Source: an uncultured Flavobacteriales bacterium
GTDB taxonomy: Bacteria > Bacteroidota > Bacteroidia > Flavobacteriales_D > Sanyastnellaceae
Length of the DNA: 64,000 nt
Reading direction: 5' to 3'
Assembly: GCA_938074325.1 (NCBI GenBank)
Contig: CALJFZ010000002.1
Span: 62,001 to 126,000, forward strand
Shown here piece after piece: positions 63,636-64,000 of this stretch. A program made the translations under genes and the position numbers. The notes under the pieces were generated by a model. It was not told where the DNA came from, did no database searches, and worked only from the letters and a program-made list of their open reading frames with translations. Numbering within the stretch: position 1 is the first letter of the stretch; each line of letters opens with the position of its first letter.

Positions 63636-64000
63636 TCAACGGTTGTTGGCAAGTACAACTCTTGTGGTATACGTGGTCGTGTCGGATGAGGCCCGTACCG
63701 TGTACACACCCATGGGCAAGCCTGCTGCGTCGATGGCAACGGTGTGGCTTCCGATTCCGGATGCAATGGAGCAATCCGCCCCCACGTTGCGTCCTTTTAG
63801 ATCATAGACCTCAATGTCAGCGGGATTTACTTGCTCTGGGTAGGCGATGGAAAATATTCCGGCGGTGGGATTCGGATAAGCGCTCACCGCGATGGCCTGC
63901 TGAGTCGGCTGTGCGATAGCAGAAGGGAAGTTGACCGGTTGGTCTACGTAAACATGGTATTCCCCTGGTTGGAACGACATGAATGCACCGACATCGGATA
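63636..64000 (-). CDS. C-terminal end of a T9SS-sorted protein, probably a glycoside hydrolase
   Basis: The frame is open to the right edge, so only the last 120 or so residues are seen. It begins (in window order) with a strand typical of the C-terminal beta domain of GH13 enzymes (SFQPGEYHVYVDQPV). A type A T9SS sorting domain follows (VSAYPNPTAGIFSIAYP, DIEVYDLKGRNVG, GVYTVRASSDTTTYTTRVVL). The GH13 assignment rests on that short strand and the location upstream of susC, so it is weak. Type A sorting is clear. Confidence 0.8.
   Translation of the reverse strand, partial: SDVGAFMSFQPGEYHVYVDQPVNFPSAIAQPTQQAIAVSAYPNPTAGIFSIAYPEQVNPADIEVYDLKGRNVGADCSIASGIGSHTVAIDAAGLPMGVYTVRASSDTTTYTTRVVLANNR

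Noticed and set aside
63565-63774. 70-residue N-terminal extension of susC
   Set aside because: The extension has no signal peptide and overlaps the 3' end of the upstream gene; the signal peptide begins exactly at ATG 63564.

Overview
The window is chromosomal DNA of a member of the Bacteroidota, most likely class Flavobacteriia. The evidence is several secreted proteins with type IX secretion (T9SS) C-terminal sorting domains of both type A and type B, a PorT-like T9SS outer-membrane protein, a GldI-like lipoprotein, a SusC/SusD glycan locus, DUF3276 (PUR-domain), DUF5683, DUF6702, DUF4199 and DUF5004 genes, an oversized signal peptidase I, and TAnnTTTG-type promoter elements. No rRNA, tRNA, CRISPR array, insertion sequence or phage gene was found. 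The genome is compact: gaps are mostly under 100 bp, many same-strand genes overlap, and five convergent gene pairs overlap at their 3' ends.

Layout. 1-1055: 3' part of a repeat-rich cysteine/aspartate surface protein ending in a T9SS sorting domain. 1127-7738 (minus): crotonase-family enzyme coupled to citrate synthase, a secreted thioredoxin-like protein, a POT peptide transporter and a DPP-IV-type peptidase. 7818-14833 (plus): FAD-linked oxidase (GlcD type), FabI, then the threonine operon thrA-thrB-thrC with overlapping ends. 14797-16882 (minus): ATP-grasp protein, cluster-less endonuclease III, DUF6702 protein. 16916-18984 (plus): NrnA-type DHH phosphoesterase and a long GldI-like lipoprotein. 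18971-21594 (minus): dnaA, low-molecular-weight phosphatase, RsmI-type methyltransferase. 21922-22326 (plus): thioesterase.

22297-30814 (minus) is a nine-gene run: parA, parB, DUF5683, lepB, wbqC-like, gcvT, comB, a zinc phospholipase/nuclease-like protein, and a DUF3524 glycosyltransferase related to the tRNA-queuosine mannosyltransferase. dnaA and parAB lie within 10 kb of each other, so the window is probably near the chromosome origin, although no oriC could be identified. 31013-34171 (minus): DUF3276 protein and a large PKD-domain T9SS cargo. 34286-35993 (plus): DEAD-box helicase and msrB. 35987-40002 (minus): mtaB, lgt, ECF sigma factor, a membrane protein that looks like its anti-sigma partner, and a small secreted protein. 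40090-42912 (plus): FG-GAP/ASPIC-UnbV T9SS cargo.

42972-48587 (minus): rho, DUF4199, porT, a CapD-type nucleotide-sugar epimerase/dehydratase and an IMPACT-family protein. 48753-54727: phosphodiesterase, an OmpA/PD40 protein with PorE-like architecture, a TonB-dependent receptor translationally coupled to a T9SS-secreted PQQ-type sugar dehydrogenase. 55308-64000 (minus): a polysaccharide utilization locus (susC, susD, two surface-protein candidates, a GH13 lipoprotein amylase) downstream of the end of another T9SS-sorted protein. The GH13 enzyme suggests an alpha-glucan (starch or glycogen-like) substrate.

Many genes serve the outer surface: T9SS machinery (porT, a possible porE), T9SS cargo (at least five), lipoprotein processing (lgt, lepB), and import of peptides and glycans. 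The remainder is core metabolism and chromosome maintenance. Functions are assigned from sequence motifs recognised by eye; no database search was possible.
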